This document shows positions 22,535 to 31,973 of a stretch of DNA of 64,000 nucleotides, in pieces. The stretch is from contig NZ_OY761810.1 in assembly GCF_963664915.1 (NCBI RefSeq), positions 2,246,661-2,310,660 on the forward strand. The letters run 5' to 3'. The translations under genes were made by a program, and so were the position numbers. A model generated the notes under the pieces. The model was not told the DNA's origin, made no database searches, and saw only the letters and a list, made by a program, of their open reading frames with translations. This DNA is from an uncultured Caproiciproducens sp. GTDB lineage: Bacteria; Bacillota; Clostridia; Oscillospirales; Acutalibacteraceae. Position 1 is the first letter of the stretch, and each line of letters opens with the position of its first letter.

Positions 22535-23874
22535 TATTTTTTACCTCCTGCTTTTACCAATCCCTTGCCGAGCCGGATTGCCTGAACAAGAGGTCTGCCC
22601 GCAGGGCAGTTAAAGGCGCAGGTTCCGCATTCCATGCAGTCCATCACGTCGTACTCCTGCAGCTTTTCAACATCTTTGGCATTGGTATATTTTTCGAGCT
22701 GTGTGGGGATCAAGTTCATAGGGCAGCCGTCCACGCAGCGGCCGCAGCGTATGCAGGAGGTCGGCTCGTTCATGCGTGCTTCCTGCTCATTGAACGCAAG
22801 GATGCCGTTGTTTTGCTTTAATACAGGCAGACTGTCATTTGCAAGGGCAAGCCCCATCATAGGTCCGCCCATCAGAATCTTTTTGGGTTCAGACTGATAT
22901 CCGCCGCAAAATTCAATAATATCCGCAATTTTCGTCCCGATCGGAACAATTACATTCTGAGGGTTCTTGATTGCGGAGCCGTCAATGGTAACCCGCTTTG
23001 TTACAAGTGGCATGCCGGTTTTTAAGAATTTTGCTATAAATGCGACAGAAGTGACGTTCATGACGAGACAGCCGACGTCGGCCGGCAGTTTTCCCATAGG
23101 GATTTCTCTGTCCGTGCAGGCTTTGATCAGCACTTTTTCAGCGCCCTGCGGGTAACGCGCATGTAAAGGCAGGACGCGCACGCGGTCGTCCGGGTCATTT
23201 GATTTACTGTCTGCTATTTTTTTAAGGACCTCAATTACATCGGGTTTGTTGTCTTCAACAGCAATGATCACCCGCTCAAGTTTTAACAGATCCAGCACAG
23301 CATAAATCCCGGACAGAACCGCCCAGGAGTTTTCAACGGCTTCACGGTTGTCCGCCGTTATATAAGGCTCACATTCTGCTGCGTTGACAATCATGGTGTC
23401 AATCTTTTTGTCCTTTGGAACATTCAGCTTGACGTGTGCCGGAAAGCCCGCGCCGCCGAGTCCCACCAGTCCGGATTCCCTGATCGCTTTGATGAAGTCC
23501 TCCGGCGTTTCAGTCACCGGCGGTTTTACATCGGGAGATACGGTCATCGTTCCGTCCGAGTCGATTACGACTGCGTCGGTGTACTGCCCGCCGGGCAGCA
23601 TTACCTTCTTAATCGCACTGACCCTGCCGGAAATACTCGCGTGGATGGGCGCGCTGATAAAAGCGCTGCTGTCCGCAATTTTTTGTCCCAAAAGAACGGT
23701 GTCGCCAACTTTTACAAGTGGGGTACAGGGAGCGCCGACATGCTGCTGCATGGGCAAAACCACCTGCGCCGGAGGCGGCAGCACAGCGGACTCAATTTGT
23801 GCTGTGCTTTTTTTGTGTGGAACGTCCGCACCGCCATGTGTCTTGAATGGTCTGGTCGGAAAAGTCAATTCCAT
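22534..23874 (-). CDS. rnfC: RnfC, NADH-binding subunit
   Basis: The 446-aa soluble subunit resembles NuoF: Gly-rich nucleotide/FMN site (GLVGLGGAGFPAHVKL, NAAECEPYITAD) and two 4Fe-4S clusters near the C-terminus (CIRCGRCVDGCP and CMECGTCAFNCP). It passes electrons to NAD. GGAGG precedes ATG 23874. It leads the operon; I see no clear promoter in 23875-24107. Confidence 0.97.
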   Translation of the reverse strand: MELTFPTRPFKTHGGADVPHKKSTAQIESAVLPPPAQVVLPMQQHVGAPCTPLVKVGDTVLLGQKIADSSAFISAPIHASISGRVSAIKKVMLPGGQYTDAVVIDSDGTMTVSPDVKPPVTETPEDFIKAIRESGLVGLGGAGFPAHVKLNVPKDKKIDTMIVNAAECEPYITADNREAVENSWAVLSGIYAVLDLLKLERVIIAVEDNKPDVIEVLKKIADSKSNDPDDRVRVLPLHARYPQGAEKVLIKACTDREIPMGKLPADVGCLVMNVTSVAFIAKFLKTGMPLVTKRVTIDGSAIKNPQNVIVPIGTKIADIIEFCGGYQSEPKKILMGGPMMGLALANDSLPVLKQNNGILAFNEQEARMNEPTSCIRCGRCVDGCPMNLIPTQLEKYTNAKDVEKLQEYDVMDCMECGTCAFNCPAGRPLVQAIRLGKGLVKAGGKK

Positions 23875-24107
23875 GTTTTAGTCCTCCAATACTTACTCAA
23901 TCTATTAACAATTTGCGAAAGAATATTATGACACTAATAGAAACAGGCCCGCTCAATGTTCCCAACAAAAGATAAATTGTCAAAGGGAAGCCTTGAAAAT
24001 CCTTGATCCGAAGCTGCCCAAAGATAGGGCTCGTCCGTAGGGGCACCACACACCAAGCGGTATAAATCAATAAAAGAATTATCCTTTTGACTAAAGGTCA
24101 TAATACT

Positions 24108-25172
24108 CTATTTTACTCCATCATTATTTAAAGTATATTGCTTATTCACAATTTTAAAAGAATTTATGATATTATCTGTTGCAAACACTTTGCTGTCAGA
24201 ATCTATAAAAATTCCGTTTGCATTATATTCTTTCAGAAGTGCGATTCCTTTTTCCCTTCCCAAAACAAAACATGCAGTGGAGAGTGCGTCGCTCAGAGCG
24301 CCGTTGTCACATATTACCGTGACGGAAATTAAACCGTTGTTTTCTGGATATCCCGTTTTAGGGTTCAAAAGGTGATGATAAGTGACACCGTTTTCCGTGA
24401 AAGTCTTTTCATATGTTCCGGAGGTGGACACGAAGCCGGAATGCAGATCGATGGTGCCCATGGACGCGCTTTGCGTTTCGGAGCTGCGTGGGTCCCGTAC
24501 CGCAACATGCCAGGCGGATTTGTCCGATTTTGTACCGAACACGCCGACACTGCCTCCTACAGACACAATACCGCAGTCCGCGCCTGACTGCCGGTAAGAT
24601 GCAACCGCTTCATCACAGGCGGCGCCCTTCCCAATTGCGCCCAGATCGACCGCCATGTAATGCTGTTTTAGAGAGGCAGTGGAATCTTTCGTGTTGACCC
24701 TCAAATCATTGTAATTTACATACTTTAAATATTTAGTGATATCATTCTTCGCGGGGACGTGCTGGTTGCTGCCGCCGAAATCCCACAGGGAGGTGATTGG
24801 CAGAATGGTCGGCTCAAAAGCCCCATTGGATTTTTGTGCTACATCAAGACTTTTTTGGAGCAGCGCAATTGTTCTTGCATCGAGTTTAATCCAGTCGGAA
24901 CCCGAGGCCTGATTCAACTTGTATATATCGGAATCCGTGATTCTCCATGAAATCAGATTTTCAAGTTCCCCTATTTTTTTTGCGGCGGCAGTGGCAGCCA
25001 CCTGTGCGTTTTTGCCGTAGACTGTCTGCTGAATATAAGTTCCCATTGCGAAATTTGTGCATTCGTAGCTTTTTGCGCGCTGTCCGTATTTTACCCAGAT
25101 AAAGATCAGGCAGATAATAATGATAGTCAGCAAGGTAATGAGCAGCACGACTGTTTTTTTGTTTTTGTTCAT
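24108..25172 (-). CDS. apbE: ApbE-type FAD:protein FMN transferase
   Basis: The 354-aa protein has an N-terminal membrane anchor (about 7-28). The ApbE domain shows FAMGTYIQQTVYG, the Mg/flavin site MAVDLGAIGKGAACDEA, SVGGSVGVFG, and STSGTYEKTF…YHHLLNPKTGYP. It attaches FMN from FAD to Thr of target proteins. RnfG and RnfD, encoded next door in the same direction, are the obvious substrates. ATG 25172 follows GGAGGG; the GTG two codons earlier touches that site. Confidence 0.95.
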   Translation of the reverse strand: MNKNKKTVVLLITLLTIIIICLIFIWVKYGQRAKSYECTNFAMGTYIQQTVYGKNAQVAATAAAKKIGELENLISWRITDSDIYKLNQASGSDWIKLDARTIALLQKSLDVAQKSNGAFEPTILPITSLWDFGGSNQHVPAKNDITKYLKYVNYNDLRVNTKDSTASLKQHYMAVDLGAIGKGAACDEAVASYRQSGADCGIVSVGGSVGVFGTKSDKSAWHVAVRDPRSSETQSASMGTIDLHSGFVSTSGTYEKTFTENGVTYHHLLNPKTGYPENNGLISVTVICDNGALSDALSTACFVLGREKGIALLKEYNANGIFIDSDSKVFATDNIINSFKIVNKQYTLNNDGVK

Positions 25173-25259
25173 TTTCACCCTCCGTTGAGAAACTGCTTAC
25201 CATTATATCACGATTCGGGTCTATTTCAAAGTCTATCACAATGGAAGTCAGCTGCCGTT

Positions 25260-28103
25260 TTATTTGTCGGCAGCTGACTTCCATTTATTATTTGGATTAC
25301 CATTGTCGCCGGAATGTCTTATTAATAGAAAGATGCTGATTATTTTTGTGATGGAGGAGAGCGCGTCAATTTCCTCCAGTGTCCATATCCGGTTCTGATC
25401 ACAATCGTCAAAGCCCACGAGCCCTTTAAAGCATTCATCCTTAAAAATTGCGAGATGGAGAATCGAATGGATTCCCTGAGCTTTCAGCAGGTCCAGCATG
25501 GGGTTTTCAAGCTGACTAATATCATTGCAGAACAAGATGCCGTCTTCATTAAACAAATCAACATAACCGTTCATATCCTGATTGGCGATGTATTTCAGAC
25601 GGCCGCAGAGGCAATCGGTGTTTTCGGCGCACCACTCATTTGTGTTGACCGCGCAGGAATGGTCGGGCGCGTTTTCGTAGATATATGCGTGGCTTACATG
25701 GAAGCGTTCGCCTGAGATTTTCAACACGATGCCAATTACGCTTTCAATGTCGTTGGCGTGGTAGAGCATGTCGAATACATAGGACAGCATGTCGTCCTGA
25801 AAAGATTTATGTATCATGGCCGTGCTTTTCAGTGTCGGGGTTAAAGTGTTGCGGAATTCAGGGGAGGCATTCATGTGCCTGAGCGCCTCGATACTGTTGT
25901 CAAAAACAACATATTGGTTTCTGCCGCAGCGCTTTGCCTCGTAAAGAGCGGCATCTGCTTTTTTGTATAGGTCCGAATAGGTTAGGCCGTCTTTCGGATA
26001 AATGGCGATTCCAATGCTGCCCGAAATGGAATAATGCTTTAAGTCGTTGCCAAAGGTTTGCATCAAGCTCTGATGAAGGGCGTCCGCCTTTTCGGCAACA
26101 AGGGAAAGATTGCTGATATTTTTTAACAACACCATGAATTCGTCTCCGCCGATGCGCCCCACCACATCGGAGGCGCGGAACAGTCTTTTTAGTTTATCGC
26201 CGATTCCCGCCAGTACTGAGTCGCCGAACATATGACCAAGGTTATCGTTAATTTCCTTGAAATGATCAACATCAATAATATAGAGTGCGCAAAGCTCATT
26301 GCCGGAAAGCGCCTGTTCAATGGAGACTTTTGTAGCAGATTTGTTCAGCAAGCCCGTTAATCCGTCGCGCTGTGCTTTCTGCATAAGCTGCTGCGTGGCT
26401 TCTTTTTGACAGGTAACATCGCTGATTCTGCCAATCGCTCGAATCGGATTTCCATCTTTATTGAAAATTGTCGTTATTTTTATATTGTACCACAGGTAGG
26501 AACCTTTTTCATTTTTCAGCCGGCATTCACCTTCAGCGCTGTGCGCCCCGCTTTTTACACTTGAAAACATCAATTCGAACATGCCGATATCATCCGGATG
26601 AATGATCTGACTTTTCAGAACGCTGTTTGGGAAGTCCTGAATGGCCTGATTGCTGCCGAACATGGGAAGACTGTTTGTGCTGTGGGACACCGTGCTGTTT
26701 AAAATATCATATTCGAAAATCATGCTGTCCGACTGGTCGAGTACGATTTTATAGCGTTCATTGCTGATTTCCAGTTCCTGTATGATTTCCCTCTGATCGG
26801 TAATATCAATCAGAAGGCAGTACAGTTCAGGTTCCATGCTGCTTTCAACCATCAGCTGTCCCTTATCAAGAATCCAGACCAAAGAACCGTCTTTTTTCCG
26901 GAGCCGATACTGGATGTCTATGACGCTGCCGGCCTGAAGCTGGATATTGATGCTGCGTTTAATCACTTCACGGTCGGGTTCATAAATCATTTTGATAAAC
27001 TGATTATGAAAAGAACGGTCTATTTCCTCCAAAGTATAGCCGGTCAGCTGCAGAAAGCCATCGCTGCAGTACACCATGGTCAAAAAGCTGTCATATTTGC
27101 AGCGCTGCACACAGCCGGGAATATTTGCGGTCAGAGCCTTCAACTCCTGAGTACCCTTTTTTAAGTCGCTATTTTTCCTGCGCAGCAGGATTACTGCGTA
27201 TATTCCAAGGAGTATGAAGGTCAGAGCGGTTCCGAGAACGAGTAATCCGGCCATAAGCAGGAGGTATTTGAATCTTGACAGTACGACATCGGTCGGAACA
27301 ATGGTCATCAGGTACCAGTCGGTATTGCCGACCGGGGTAAAGTACAAATAATGATACGTACTGCCGGATTTGAAATCAACCATGCCACTGACCGAATGAC
27401 TGATGATGCTGCGGATATCGTCAATTTCGTTCTTGTTCTCATGATTCATGTGCTGAAGAAAGGAAAAAAAGTTTTCATCCGTGCTGTAAAACGGCGTGTC
27501 CGACTGGAGGACAACACTGCCGTCGCGATTGATAAGCAGGCGGGAACCTGTACCGTCGTACAGGGGCGCGTTAAGAGCGCTTTGTATCTGGCCGGTGTCA
27601 GAGATGCCCAGCAGAACCCCGGCAATGGCTTTATTCCGATATACCGGTACGGAAAACAATACGCTTTCTTTTCCATAAAGTGAGGAAGCATAGGAATCAC
27701 ATACCACATGATCCCCGTTGAGTGATTCTTTAAAAAAATCATATTCTGCCACATTGCTTTTCAGTCCGGTGTCCGTAATACAGTCTCCATTTAAATCAGC
27801 GATGCAGATTTGAGCAAATGGACTGTTTTCCGAAAAGGAATGCAGGACATCCATTGCGGTGTTATTATTCTGAATGTCTCGACTGCCAATAAAAGAGGAA
27901 AGTGAATTCAATACAGAAAATTTCTCATTGAATTTTGCTGTTATGGCCGCGGAATTCCGCTCTTCGTTCTCTGCAATATCATGATTGATGGATGTCCGGA
28001 TGTTATGATTTATTTGATATGTAAACACGGAGAATGTGGCGGTCAGAATGGAGCAGGAAACAGCGAGAATCAGAATGTTTCCCAGTTTCGGCTTGATTTT
28101 CAC
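25260..28103 (-). CDS. Membrane sensor diguanylate cyclase (dCache-PAS-PAS-GGDEF-GAF)
   Basis: This ~947-aa protein has membrane segments at about 8-30 and 280-308 flanking an extracellular dCache-like sensor. Two PAS folds follow (about 320-440 and 445-570), then a GGDEF domain (about 578-735) and a GAF-like tail (about 770-930). The active motif GGDEF is intact (652-656). The RASD I-site lies 5 residues before it, so it should make cyclic-di-GMP with product inhibition. GTG 28103 follows GGAAAG, whereas the longer TTG start (28136) has no ribosome site. Signal unknown. Confidence 0.88.
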   Translation of the reverse strand: MKIKPKLGNILILAVSCSILTATFSVFTYQINHNIRTSINHDIAENEERNSAAITAKFNEKFSVLNSLSSFIGSRDIQNNNTAMDVLHSFSENSPFAQICIADLNGDCITDTGLKSNVAEYDFFKESLNGDHVVCDSYASSLYGKESVLFSVPVYRNKAIAGVLLGISDTGQIQSALNAPLYDGTGSRLLINRDGSVVLQSDTPFYSTDENFFSFLQHMNHENKNEIDDIRSIISHSVSGMVDFKSGSTYHYLYFTPVGNTDWYLMTIVPTDVVLSRFKYLLLMAGLLVLGTALTFILLGIYAVILLRRKNSDLKKGTQELKALTANIPGCVQRCKYDSFLTMVYCSDGFLQLTGYTLEEIDRSFHNQFIKMIYEPDREVIKRSINIQLQAGSVIDIQYRLRKKDGSLVWILDKGQLMVESSMEPELYCLLIDITDQREIIQELEISNERYKIVLDQSDSMIFEYDILNSTVSHSTNSLPMFGSNQAIQDFPNSVLKSQIIHPDDIGMFELMFSSVKSGAHSAEGECRLKNEKGSYLWYNIKITTIFNKDGNPIRAIGRISDVTCQKEATQQLMQKAQRDGLTGLLNKSATKVSIEQALSGNELCALYIIDVDHFKEINDNLGHMFGDSVLAGIGDKLKRLFRASDVVGRIGGDEFMVLLKNISNLSLVAEKADALHQSLMQTFGNDLKHYSISGSIGIAIYPKDGLTYSDLYKKADAALYEAKRCGRNQYVVFDNSIEALRHMNASPEFRNTLTPTLKSTAMIHKSFQDDMLSYVFDMLYHANDIESVIGIVLKISGERFHVSHAYIYENAPDHSCAVNTNEWCAENTDCLCGRLKYIANQDMNGYVDLFNEDGILFCNDISQLENPMLDLLKAQGIHSILHLAIFKDECFKGLVGFDDCDQNRIWTLEEIDALSSITKIISIFLLIRHSGDNGNPNNKWKSAADK

Positions 28104-28269
28104 ATGCTCACATTCTTTCCGTTCGGTATTGGACAAAATGATTTAACAGTTAAATAAAATATACACTATTTCATTTCCCAGCGCAATCTTTTAATTTTAT
28201 AAAAAAATTATATGAAATCAATAATAAATATGATAAAATTAATAATTAAACCGATAAAGAGGGATATAT

Positions 28270-28845
28270 ATGATCAGTGAAAAAGAAAAGATGCTTTCAG
28301 GGGAACTATATGATTCCTCCGATGAAGAACTATCCAATGCAAGAAATGCGGCACAGAAATTCACACGTCTTTATAATGCCACTACCGAGGAAGAGCAGAA
28401 CAGGCGCGAAGAGCTGCTGCGCTCCCATTTCGGGAAGGTCGGCGGAAAGATTTATATTGAGCCGAATTTTCGGTGCGATTATGCATTCAATATCTTTGTG
28501 GGTGATAATTTTTATGCGAATTATGACTGTATTATGCTCGATATCTGCCGCATCACCATCGGTGCCAACTGCCTGATCGGGCCCCGCGTCTGTATTTATA
28601 CGGCAACACATCCTGTTGCTGTGGGGGAACGGATATCCAGATTGGAATACGCTAAGCCCGTCACCATCGGCGACAATGTCTGGATTGGGGGAAATGCGGT
28701 AATTAATCCGGGTGTTACCATCGGTGACAATGCGGTTGTTGCGTCGGGTTCGGTAGTAATAAGGGATGTGGAAAGCAACGTTGTGGTCGCAGGGAATCCC
28801 GCAAAAGTTGTGAAACGGCTTTCATTATGCAAACAAGGTTTATGA
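28270..28845 (+). CDS. maa: Maltose/galactoside O-acetyltransferase family
   Basis: The 191-aa protein begins with the Mac domain (SEKEKMLSGELYDSSDEEL…) and continues as a left-handed beta-helix of hexapeptide repeats (ITIGANCLIGPRVCIYTATHPV, TIGDNVWIGGNAVINPGVTIG). The acceptor-binding THP with its catalytic His is present. It moves acetyl from acetyl-CoA to a sugar hydroxyl. The natural acceptor is uncertain. It is a single gene with its own terminator. Confidence 0.9.
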   Translation: MISEKEKMLSGELYDSSDEELSNARNAAQKFTRLYNATTEEEQNRREELLRSHFGKVGGKIYIEPNFRCDYAFNIFVGDNFYANYDCIMLDICRITIGANCLIGPRVCIYTATHPVAVGERISRLEYAKPVTIGDNVWIGGNAVINPGVTIGDNAVVASGSVVIRDVESNVVVAGNPAKVVKRLSLCKQGL

Positions 28846-28862
28846 TGATGAAACCTTGTATT
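28833..28862 (+). terminator. Terminator of the acetyltransferase gene
   Basis: ACAAGGTTT (28833-28841) pairs with AAACCTTGT (28851-28859), followed by ATTTTATT. It overlaps the stop codon region. Confidence 0.65.
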
Positions 28863-29014
28863 TTATTATGAATTTGCATAAAAATACTTTTCACTTTCAA
28901 ACAGTATGCTATACTGTAACTGTATAAGCAAATGAACGGTTAAAAAAATCCCATTGGTTAAATAATTGATATACTTCAATATGGATATATTTAACGTATT
29001 TTCGGAGGATAAAG

Positions 29015-29491
29015 ATGTCGACTCAAAAAGTAAAGGATTATTTAAAGCTATTTCATATGGAAGAACGTCTGCATGAATTTTCTGTTTCGAGCGCAACAGT
29101 GGAACTGGCCGCGCAGGTGCTGAATGTTGAAGAGGCGCGCATCGCGAAGTCCATCTCTTTTCACAACGATGACGACGGCTGTCTGATTATTGTCGCTGCG
29201 GGGGATGCCAAGGTGGATAATTCAAAATTCAAGGCTGAGTTCAAAACGAAAGCAAAAATGCTCGCCTTAGATGAGGTGGAACAGCTGACCGGGTATCAGG
29301 TCGGCGGCGTCTGCCCGTTTGGAAATCCGCCCTGTGCAAAGGTTTACTGTGATCTTTCACTGAAGCGGTTTTCAAAAGTCTTTCCTGCCGGCGGCAGCGC
29401 CAGTTCGTGTGTGGAACTGAACTGCGATGAGCTTTTTACGGTTTCGAAAAGCATAAAATGGGTGGATGTCTGTAAAAATTGGCAGGATTAA
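29015..29491 (+). CDS. YbaK/ProX-type aminoacyl-tRNA deacylase
   Basis: The 158-aa single-domain protein has the YbaK fold signatures ARIAKSISFHNDDDGCLIIVAAGDAKVD (with the key Lys), GYQVGGVCPFGNP and a C-terminal VSKSIKWVDV. The family hydrolyses mischarged tRNA such as Cys- or Ala-tRNA(Pro). Its exact substrate cannot be told from sequence. GGAGG precedes ATG 29015; trmB follows after 28 bp. Confidence 0.9.
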   Translation: MSTQKVKDYLKLFHMEERLHEFSVSSATVELAAQVLNVEEARIAKSISFHNDDDGCLIIVAAGDAKVDNSKFKAEFKTKAKMLALDEVEQLTGYQVGGVCPFGNPPCAKVYCDLSLKRFSKVFPAGGSASSCVELNCDELFTVSKSIKWVDVCKNWQD

Positions 29492-29519
29492 TCATTTCAT
29501 AGGATAAGGGTTTGATAGT

Positions 29520-30182
29520 ATGAGGATGCGCAATAAGGCTTGGGCTGCACCGGAATTAGATGCGTGTAATTTTTTTGTCCGCCATCCTGCACAGTACATA
29601 GGGAAGTGGCACGATGTTTTTCAGCGGAGGCAGCCGATCCACCTTGAGCTTGGGTGCGGCAAGGGACTGTTTATTGCAGGACTTGCGCCTGAAAATCCGC
29701 AGATTAATTATATTGGCATTGATTTGAAAGATTCCGTTCTTGCGCCGGCAAAACGCAATATTGAACAGGCGTTTCAGGAACGGGGGGCGGAACCCGCCAA
29801 TGTGGTGCTGATGGCGCAGGATATCGAACGGATTTTGACGGTGATGAATTCCGACGATATTGTGGAAAGAATCTATATTAATTTCTGTAATCCTTGGCCG
29901 AAGGCCAAACATCAAAAGAGGCGGCTGACCTATCCGCGTCAGCTTGAAAATTACAAACAAATACTGGCAAAGGGCGGAGAAATCCATTTTAAAACAGATG
30001 ATGATCCGCTTTTTGACGATTCACTTGTGTACTTTGAAGAAAACGGATTTGAAATCCTGTCTTTAACGTATGACCTGCATGCCGGCGGCTACCCAAAAGG
30101 TGTGCTGACGGAACATGAAAAAATGTTTATTGATAAGGGAGTCAAAATAAAAGCGCTTGTCGCAAGGCTGGCGGCAATTTAG
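29520..30182 (+). CDS. trmB: tRNA (guanine-N7)-methyltransferase TrmB
   Basis: The 220-aa SAM-dependent enzyme methylates G46 of tRNA. SAM site LELGCGKGLFIAGLA, IGIDLKDSV, and the family catalytic stretch FCNPWPKAKHQKRRLTYPRQL are all visible. The C-terminal YDLHAGGYPKGVLTEHEKMF contains the conserved T.YE/H-type ending. It probably shares a transcript with the YbaK-like gene. Confidence 0.96.
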   Translation: MRMRNKAWAAPELDACNFFVRHPAQYIGKWHDVFQRRQPIHLELGCGKGLFIAGLAPENPQINYIGIDLKDSVLAPAKRNIEQAFQERGAEPANVVLMAQDIERILTVMNSDDIVERIYINFCNPWPKAKHQKRRLTYPRQLENYKQILAKGGEIHFKTDDDPLFDDSLVYFEENGFEILSLTYDLHAGGYPKGVLTEHEKMFIDKGVKIKALVARLAAI

Positions 30183-30210
30183 ATTGTTTTTATTTATTTT
30201 GCAATATGCA

Positions 30211-30239
30211 TTGACAAACACTGCAAAATTCATTATAAT
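30211..30239 (+). promoter_or_regulatory. Consensus promoter of metNIQ
   Basis: TTGACA (30211-30216), a 17-bp spacer and TATAAT (30234-30239) match the sigma-A consensus exactly. Only ~35 bp of leader remain before the ribosome site, too short for an S-box or T-box. Confidence 0.85.
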
Positions 30240-30278
30240 TCCTATAATTTTAGTAATATTATTTGAGGGGGTGCCGAC

Positions 30279-31292
30279 TTGGGTGAAGCTATCATCGAAA
30301 TTCAATCGCTGGGTAAGACTTTCCAGACAAAGGACTCTGAGGTGCGCGCTTTAAACAATATTAATCTGACGATTGAAAAGGGCGATATCTTTGGCATTAT
30401 CGGGATGAGCGGAGCCGGAAAAAGCACACTTGTGCGATGTATCAACATGCTGGAGAAACCGTCGGAAGGAACCGTTCTGTTCGACGGGCGCGACTTATCC
30501 AGCCTTTCGAACGCGGAGCTGCGTGAGGTCCGGCATTCCATGGGAATGATTTTCCAGCAGTTTAATCTTTTGATGCAGCGTACGGCAGAGCGGAATATCT
30601 GCTTTCCGCTGGAACTGGCGGGTGCCGACAAAGCGTCTGCGCGAAAAAGGGCAAAGGAACTTTTGGAGCTTGTCGGTTTATCCGATAAAGCGCAGTCGTT
30701 TCCTTCGCAGCTATCAGGCGGGCAAAAACAGCGTGTTGCCATTGCCCGCGCGCTTGCAACCAATCCGAAGGTACTTTTATGCGACGAAGCCACCAGCGCG
30801 CTTGACCCAACCACTACCACCTCCATTCTGGCGCTGCTCAAGGACATCAACCGCCGCATGGGCATTACCATTGTAATTATTACGCACCAGATGAGCGTGA
30901 TTGAAGAGATCTGCAACCGCGTCGCCATTATTGATGAAAGTCAGATCGCCGAATCAGGCGCAGTGGAGGACATTTTCCACAAACCGCAGACGGCAGCGGC
31001 ACAAAAACTGGTTTATCCCGAAGGCAAACATTCCGATAAAGTAATCAGCAAGCAATGTATGCGCATTGTGTTTGACGGTAATTCTTCTTTTGAGCCTGTC
31101 ATAGCGAATATGGTGCTCGATTGCAAGGCGCCCGTTAACATCCTTTACGCAGACACCAAAAATATAGACGGCAAGGCATTTGGCCAAATGGTGGTTCAGC
31201 TGCCGCAGGACGAGGCTCTCGCGCAGAAGATGTTTTCCTATGTGCGCGCAAGGGGATTGTCCGCTGAGGAGGTGAGCGGTTATGTGGGATGA
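30279..31292 (+). CDS. metN: Methionine ABC importer ATPase MetN
   Basis: The 337-aa protein has Walker A GMSGAGKST, Q-loop, signature LSGGQKQRVAIARAL, Walker B VLLCDEATSALD and H-loop (ITHQMSV). A C-terminal NIL/ACT-like domain (about 260-337) senses methionine for feedback inhibition. That domain is specific to MetN and supports the substrate call. TTG 30279 follows GAGGGGG. It overlaps metI by 11 bp. Confidence 0.94.
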   Translation: MGEAIIEIQSLGKTFQTKDSEVRALNNINLTIEKGDIFGIIGMSGAGKSTLVRCINMLEKPSEGTVLFDGRDLSSLSNAELREVRHSMGMIFQQFNLLMQRTAERNICFPLELAGADKASARKRAKELLELVGLSDKAQSFPSQLSGGQKQRVAIARALATNPKVLLCDEATSALDPTTTTSILALLKDINRRMGITIVIITHQMSVIEEICNRVAIIDESQIAESGAVEDIFHKPQTAAAQKLVYPEGKHSDKVISKQCMRIVFDGNSSFEPVIANMVLDCKAPVNILYADTKNIDGKAFGQMVVQLPQDEALAQKMFSYVRARGLSAEEVSGYVG

Positions 31293-31941
31293 AACGACGC
31301 TGAGCATGTTGGTGCAGGGCATCGGTGAAACCCTGTATATGACGCTGGTTTCCACACTGTTCGCTTATATGATCGGTTTGCCCGTGGGTATCCTGCTGTA
31401 CACCAGCGCAAAGGACGGGGTCCGCCCGCTCGCCGCGCTGTATAAAGTTTTAGACGTGATTGTCAATGTGACCCGTTCCATTCCTTTTCTGATTCTGCTG
31501 ATCGCCATCATTCCGTTTACAAGGCTGGTCGTCGGCACTTCTATCGGTTCAACCGCGACAATCGTCCCACTGACGTTATCAGCGGCTCCTTTTATTGCAA
31601 GGCTTGTCGAGTCTTCGCTTAAAGAGGTTGACATCGGGGTGATTGAAGCCGCGCAGTCCATGGGTGCGTCTGATTTTCAGATCATATGGAAGGTTTTGCT
31701 TCCGGAGTCAAGACCGTCCCTGATAGTCGGCTGCGCCATTGCGGTTACCACGATTCTGGGATACTCCGCCATGGCGGGCATCGTCGGCGGCGGCGGACTT
31801 GGCACCATTGCAATCAATTACGGTCTCTATCGCTGGCAGGGCGACATGATGCTTGCCGCCACGGTTCTTCTGGTCGTGATCGTTCAGATTCTGCAGGGAA
31901 TCGGGATGAAAGCCGCAGGACTGAGCGACAAACGAAAATGA
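31282..31941 (+). CDS. metI: Methionine ABC importer permease MetI
   Basis: The 219-aa permease has five hydrophobic segments and the binding-protein-dependent transport loop (IEAAQSMGASDFQIIWKVLLPES), which contacts MetN. The end GGGGLGTIAINYG is typical of MetI. ATG 31282 lies inside metN, so translation is coupled. Confidence 0.94.
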   Translation: MWDETTLSMLVQGIGETLYMTLVSTLFAYMIGLPVGILLYTSAKDGVRPLAALYKVLDVIVNVTRSIPFLILLIAIIPFTRLVVGTSIGSTATIVPLTLSAAPFIARLVESSLKEVDIGVIEAAQSMGASDFQIIWKVLLPESRPSLIVGCAIAVTTILGYSAMAGIVGGGGLGTIAINYGLYRWQGDMMLAATVLLVVIVQILQGIGMKAAGLSDKRK

Positions 31942-31973
31942 GTTTATTAAATTTGAAATAGGGGGCATTATTT

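Noticed and set aside
30183-30278. SAM riboswitch or T-box before metN
   Set aside because: The leader after the consensus promoter is only ~35 nt and lacks the needed stems.
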